Assembly (NCBI RefSeq): GCF_001625305.1
Contig: NW_017803998.1
Location: 827,467-891,466 of the forward strand
Reading direction: 5' to 3'
Length of the DNA: 64,000 nt
Source: Branchiostoma belcheri
Taxonomy: Eukaryota > Chordata > Leptocardii > Amphioxiformes > Branchiostomatidae
The notes under the pieces were generated by a model that made no database searches, was not told where the DNA came from, and was given only the letters and a program-made list of their open reading frames with translations. Both the position numbers and the translations under genes were made by a program. Below are positions 58,858-64,000 of this stretch, piece by piece; the first letter of the stretch is position 1; each line of letters begins with the position of its first letter.

Positions 58858-59318
58858 GGCCACACCAAGTACATTTTATGGATGACGTCCTTTCGAGACC
58901 CTAGATCTAATGCGAGAGGGCGAAAAAAAAAAAACAAGAAGGGCCCTAAAAACCAAGATGCCTTGATTAGAAATATACTAAGAGACGACAAATGTTAGGA
59001 CACAAATTGAATGAGGTGACACAGCGTAACAAGCATAAATAAATCAGGTGGAACAGCAGCTGTCGTCCTGTGCTTTGGAGAGGTTGATGGAGCAGTCAGC
59101 AAGTTTCTGCAAATGTGTCAGCATGTACCAAACTGAATTCCTAATGGAAGTCTTGCTTGATGCTTCATAAGCTTTGGTCCGTACAAACCTATTTGCGGCA
59201 CTGTCGTGACTCTTTGGTCATAGTTACAGGAAGCGAAATTTCTTGGGTTTTTTTTCAAGCAACAGGCCAAAATCAATGCGCGCGCGGATGTCATCCATAA
59301 AATTTACTTGGTGTGGCC
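58858..59318. mobile_element. Harbinger-like MITE, TAA target duplication
   Basis: The 461-bp element begins ggccacaccaagtacatttt and ends with a near-perfect inverted copy (ttacttggtgtggcc). TAA flanks both ends (58855-58857 and 59319-59321). It sits between the two divergent genes and has the same end sequence as the copies at 4.2, 8.7 and 34.5 kb. Confidence 0.85.
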
Positions 59319-60053
59319 TAATGTAAAAGACTGCAAGCAAGAGAAGCCCTGCAACAGTCACCGCGGATAGGAGGAACCGGTAAACTGCATAGTTACCGAC
59401 TTGAATGAACTGGACATCATGTTAAACTTTTTATCCCCCATCTCTCAAAAGTGCTTCTATTATTTTTATGACATAGGAAACACTGGTTATTAGCACGAAT
59501 GGCGACCAAACTAGAGTTTAATGTTATGTCGCTATGTGGGTAATCAGGTGAACTTTACATTTTGCCTATCACCTTTGACCCTGTGAGGTCACTTTGGTCG
59601 ACTTCGACGCGTCCAAGCGTTCCCGCCTCGGATCTCAACTTTGACTCGATAAAACTGCCTCTATATATCGATAACAGCAAGCTTTAACACCACAGACGGA
59701 TGACACAAAGGTCTATCTGGTGGGTACTGAGTGTTTATGGTGCTGAAGTTAAGTTTGGGGGGGGGGAGGAGAGAACTAGCTGCAGTTTTAATAGCGTAAC
59801 GGTAGACTACCGTGGGGAGGGGGGCGTTAGGGAAAAAAAAAATGTTGTGTTTCCAGTTTCCTGACCGACACTAGAAAAAACCTGCGGAAACACAAGATTA
59901 GTTTTCCTAGGCCTCACTAATTTTAGAGTTCTCAGGACTCTATAGTGTAGTTTAGGTGGCAAAATATAATAGCATAAAGTTGAATTGTCTGTAGGACTAG
60001 AAGGCGAAGGCATTTTTCTCTTATACCCCCCCCCCTTTTCTTTTCATAGAAAG

Positions 60054-63000
60054 ATGGCGAGAATAAAAGAGAATCCCTGTGGCCTGTCCCAAGAGGTGAC
60101 CCTGGCCGTGTTACCCAGACTGTACATGGAAGAGGTGGTGACAGAACTCAGGAGAAGGAACATCAGTCCAGACACCAACACCGCGGGAAACTGTCGGGAA
60201 CATCTGCTGAGGATTCTGCAGGACGTGATCGAACAAGAGTACCGCGGGGCGGTCACAGGAGCGAGCTCAGATCTGGGCAGCAGTTTGGACGTACTCCACT
60301 TGCCACAGGGAGAGACTATAGCTGGATCCAATTCACAAAACAGTACAACTGTTAGGGTACCCCCTAAGTCTTCACAGGTACCACCTAGAAACATACAGGC
60401 TTGCAACCTTTTTGAGTTGCAGACCATACCTGTATCCAACGTACAGAACAGTACAACTGTTAGTTTGCCTGTAACTAGAAACATACAGGCTACCTTGCCT
60501 GACCCTTGCAGCCTTATGGAGTTCCAGACCATACCTGTATCCAATGTACAAAACAGTAGAACTATTAGTTTGCCTATTACATCTTCACAGGTACCAACTA
60601 GTAGCACACAGGCTACCTCATCTGATCCTTGCAGCCTTTTTGAGTTACAGACTGTGCCGGTAGCCAATGTACAAGTCAGTACAACTCTAAGTTTACCTGT
60701 TACATCATCACAGATACTAGAAGGAACTAGTAGTAATAGTAGTCACATACAGTTTACTTCATCTGATGCTTGCAGTCTTTTGGAGTTACAGTCCATTCCT
60801 GTATCCACCGTACAAGACAACGTTACAACAAGTTCAGTGCCAGTCGATACTCTCCAAAACCTGAGCACCCTGTCTGCCGCTTGCAGCACTTTTGAAGATG
60901 CAGATGTGACTGTAGAGTTTGCCATCGAAGAAGTGGATCACACTCAGTATACCATGGAGAGCTGCAGTAGTGATGATGATGATGGCATGGCCGCCACTGA
61001 TGTACCCGTCACGGTTACTGTCGATGAGAATTTCAGCTGGAGCATCTTGTCTAAAGATGACGAAACTGCTAAAAGGAACAATGAAAGAAATGCTTCACAG
61101 GATGACGAAACTTCTGTGCAAAACAACAGCAAGTCTAAAAAGGAGTCTGTTAGCCAAGACAGAGCCAAGAAGACATCCAAGAAAAAAGCCTCTAAAACTA
61201 GTAGTAAAACTAAAAGGTCCAGCACAGGAGACAAAGTCTTTAAGTGTGGAGAATGCAGCTACAGCATTTCTAGAAAAAGGGACCTGGCCTTACATAAGAT
61301 GAAACACCACACTGGTGAGATGCCCTTCAAGTGTAAGGATTGTAACTACAGCACGGCTCGGAAGACAGACCTCAAGAAGCACAGAATAGTTCACACGCGA
61401 ACCTTGCCCTTCAGCTGTGAGCTGTGCGACTTCAAAACAGCCTACCAGTCTTGTCTCTCCAGACACATGAAAGTTCACGATGAGAACTCAGAGGAGGCTA
61501 AACGCAAGGACAACAGAGTCTACAAGTGTGGGGAGTGTGACTTCAGCACGAAAAAGAGAGAGAATTTGCATGGCATAAACAAAATCACACAGGCAAAATG
61601 CCCTACACGTGCGACCAGTGTGACTACAGTTCGCTGAGGAAAGTAGACCTTGCCTTGCATAAGAAAAGACATGCCGGTGACATGCCCTACAAGTGTGATC
61701 AATGTAGCTATAGAACTGCCAGAAAACACGATCTACCTAGGCATAAGAGAACCCATGCTACAACTAAAATTAGTAAAAGGTCAGCTGAGAAATTGAAGCC
61801 AGTTAAAGAGAAGAAAGTCCCTAAACCCGACAAATCTTTTAAGTGTACAGAATGCAGCTATACCACAAAAAGGAGACTAGAAATGGCCAGGCATGAATTC
61901 CAACACACAGGCAAGAAGCCTTACAATTGTGATAAATGTAGCTATGGATCTCTTAGAAAACAGGACCTGGAAAGACATGAACAATTAACCCACGCTACCA
62001 AAGACAGTACAACCGAGGAATTCTTCACGTGTACAGAATGCAGCTATAGCACACGTAGGAAAAGAGAACTGGAGTTGCATTTCACTAAACACACAGGCAA
62101 CGAGCCCTTCAAGTGTGACCAGTGTGACTATGCTACACTGAGAAAATCGGACCTCAACTTCCACAAAATAAAACACACTGGGAACATGCCCTACAACTGT
62201 AATGAATGCGACTATGGAACGCCTCGGAAGTCAGACTTACAGAAGCATTTGAGAACCCATACAGGGGAAAAACCCTTCAAATGTGCGTTCTGCGACTTCA
62301 GAGCGGCTATGAAGTGTAATGTTAACACACATCAACGGAAAGTTCACAAAGACGGCCGCGTGGTCAAGGATCTCACTACTGCTGCATCTGATCAGAACCC
62401 AAATGAAGAGAATGTTGACAGACCTTACAAGTGTAAAGAGTGTGTCTACAGCACAGCAAGTAAAACAGACCTTGTTGCACACATTATTAACCACGGAAGT
62501 AGTACACCCAATGAGTCTGGGCCAGAGAAAGACACCCTCATGGAAGAAATCGAAACCAAGAACAGCTCCAAAGCTGATGCCGACAACGGATTGACAGATA
62601 AAAACGATGGCACCGAAGATACAGAAGATGTAAACTCACAAAAAGATGATCACGAAACACAAGAGTCAAACACAAGCGAAAGCAACACAGAGACTACTGA
62701 GCCAAGACTTGCAAACCTTGCCTTACTTGAGTCCTTACAGAAAGAAATATCTCAAGAAACCAACTCAAGCAAGGCTGCTGAAGATGGCAAATCCATGGAT
62801 GAAGATTTAAGTAGTGTGAGTTTGGAAGAAGAAATCACAGTCTACAGCTTACCCTACAAGTGTGAGGAGTGCAGCTTCAGTACACAAGGAAAAGAGAGTT
62901 TGACAGGCACCAGCGTGTCGAGCACGCTTCCAATATGCGCTTTAAGTGTGACGCGTGTGACTATGGGGCTACGAAAAAATCTGACCTGGTCAAGCATATG

Positions 63001-64000
63001 ATAACAGCACACGCCGGTGACTTGCCTTATAAGTGTGATCAATGTAGCTACAGTTCAATGCGAAGGATAGCCCTGACTAGGCATAAGGTAGTCCACACAG
63101 GAGAGAAACCTTTCCACTGTCTGCAGTGTAATTTCAAAGCTGCTTTCAAGTCTAACCTCCTCAAGCACATCAGAGTCTCTCACGGTTCTGAAGATGTTAG
63201 CCCTAAAAGTAAAATTGGAAGTGACGAACAAGAAAGACCTGCCAGTGATGAATCTCAAAATGAAGACAACATCTCTTGTGGTATCAAGGACGATGGTGAT
63301 GGTACCACAGCAATCACTGACACCGCCAGTTGCGATTTGTCAGAGACAGAAGACGACAATTCGCAAGGACTGACAGCAATGGAATCTGCAGAAGACGGTG
63401 GGCCCAAGAATAAAGACTCGACGTCCAGCACGGCACAAGAAGCTGCAAAGCCCAGAAGGAAGCCCGGCAGAAGTTGGCATCTTTTCCTCTGCGAAAATTG
63501 TGATTATTCCACACATCGTAAGGACAGCCTGGTACGACACATGATCACCCATTCTGGAATGAAACCCTTCAAATGCAAGCAGTGTAAGTACAAGGCTGCC
63601 GACAAGTCCAACCTCATCAAACACCTCCGGAAACACTTGAAGAACGTCAAGATGAAGTACAGGTGTAAGGACTGCGACTATGAAACGACTGTGAGGTCTG
63701 AGTTCGTTGTCCACAAGATGAGCCACGTTAAGACATTCTCCTGCGACGAGTGTAGCTACACTTCTCACCGACAATTTGACATCGTCAGACACAAGATCAG
63801 TCATTCGGGCGAGAAGCCCTATCTGTGCGACGAGTGTGGGTTCCGAAGTGGGGACAAGTCCAACCTCCAGGGGCACAAAAAGACGCAGCACCAATTCTGC
63901 ATGTGCGAAGTCTGCGGCTTCACTACCACCAAGACTGCTGAGATGAGTCGACACAAGAAGATCCACACGAGTCTCGAAAAGGAACCAGAAGACAGCTCTG
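60054..64000 (+). CDS. Poly-C2H2 zinc-finger protein, two frameshifts, 3' end beyond the window
   Basis: The ATG at 60054-60056 follows an acceptor (cttttcatag). The first ~85 residues match the minus-strand gene at 57.9 kb. Residues ~100-300 are four to five degenerate ~45-residue repeats (DPCSL-ELQTIPVSNVQ-STT-SLP-TSSQ). Next come an acidic patch, a VTVDENFSWSI segment also found in the sister gene, and a Lys/Ser-rich basic region. At least 23 C2H2 fingers start at 61240, mostly of the form YKCDQCSY-----L--H---H with TGEKP-like linkers, suggesting sequence-specific DNA binding and a nuclear location. Reading frame 3 (60054-61568) shifts to frame 2 near 61568 and to frame 1 near 62904. At each point a finger helix (ENL, ESL) needs one extra base to continue to its first His. 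Both look like single-base losses: sequencing errors, or real breaks making a pseudogene. The ORF is still open at 64000. Confidence 0.83.
61566..61571 (+). other. Frameshift 1 in the zinc-finger gene
   Basis: Inside finger 4 the text agaatttgcatggcat passes from frame 3 to frame 2. One base is missing after the ENL codons; downstream the W-H-K-Q-N-H-T-G-K finger/linker pattern resumes at once. Confidence 0.75.
62901..62906 (+). other. Frameshift 2 in the zinc-finger gene
   Basis: Inside finger 14 the text agagtttgacaggcacc passes from frame 2 to frame 1. One base is missing after the ESLT codons; R-H-Q-R-V-E-H and the next finger follow in the new frame. Confidence 0.75.

Larger units (their letters stand above)
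57600..60325. repeat. Inverted duplication giving two head-to-head first exons
   Basis: About 57600-57915 (minus) and 60010-60325 (plus) are near-identical inverted copies. Each covers the end of the upstream intron (ctcttataccc...tttcatagaaa), the ATG and ~88 codons. The encoded peptides differ at only a few positions (for example PDTD/PDTN, DVM/DVI). The 2.2 kb between the ATGs is filled with small mobile elements. Confidence 0.9.

Noticed and set aside
60044-60667. 207-codon minus-strand ORF
   Set aside because: Antisense of the repeat-rich first exon of the zinc-finger gene; the sense frame is the one shared with the sister gene.

Overview
The window is animal genomic DNA. It has split genes with GT-AG introns, AATAAA signals, dense MITEs, tRNA-derived SINE copies, microsatellites and minisatellites, and no operons or bacterial-type gene packing. 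The gene content suggests an invertebrate deuterostome, most plausibly a cephalochordate (Branchiostoma): a phenylalanine hydroxylase of exactly vertebrate length and near-vertebrate exon phases, a nucleotidyltransferase-TPR protein, a large family-A GPCR and a poly-C2H2 zinc-finger protein. The species is inferred from style and cannot be proven here.

Layout. 1-11.6 kb: no gene recognised; tandem and inverted repeats, at least three Harbinger-like MITEs, a 42-bp-arm hairpin and a GA microsatellite. 11.7-32.4 kb, minus strand: phenylalanine hydroxylase (PAH) in 13 coding exons, 452 codons, with a possible second first exon at 29.9 kb. The large intron between its exons 4 and 5 houses, on the opposite strand, a complete six-exon gene (17.7-24.8 kb, 1599 codons) for a protein with duplicated TPR-like modules, a GlnD/DUF294-type nucleotidyltransferase core and a kinesin-light-chain-like TPR array. 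35.0-45.0 kb, minus: a small tetraspan membrane protein with paired look-alike transmembrane exons. 45.4-48.0 kb: a large two-armed inverted repeat. 48.3-51.5 kb, minus: a 649-residue rhodopsin-family GPCR whose third intracellular loop contains a tandem duplication of about 115 residues. 53.3-53.7 kb: a 43-bp minisatellite. 55.1-57.9 kb (minus) and 60.05-64.0 kb (plus): two head-to-head genes that share nearly the same first ~85 residues but end in unrelated modules. The minus gene ends in a basic/acidic module of unknown function; the plus gene ends in at least 23 C2H2 fingers, is interrupted by two single-base frameshifts and runs off the window.

There is no obvious shared pathway: PAH is metabolic, the GPCR and tetraspan are membrane proteins, and the zinc-finger gene is probably nuclear. 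The strongest leads are the NTase-TPR gene nested inside PAH, the inverted duplication that gave two genes one N-terminus, the probably alternative transmembrane exons, the GPCR loop duplication, and a MITE family with 3-bp TAA/TTA target duplications, one copy of which seems to supply a gene's poly(A) signal.
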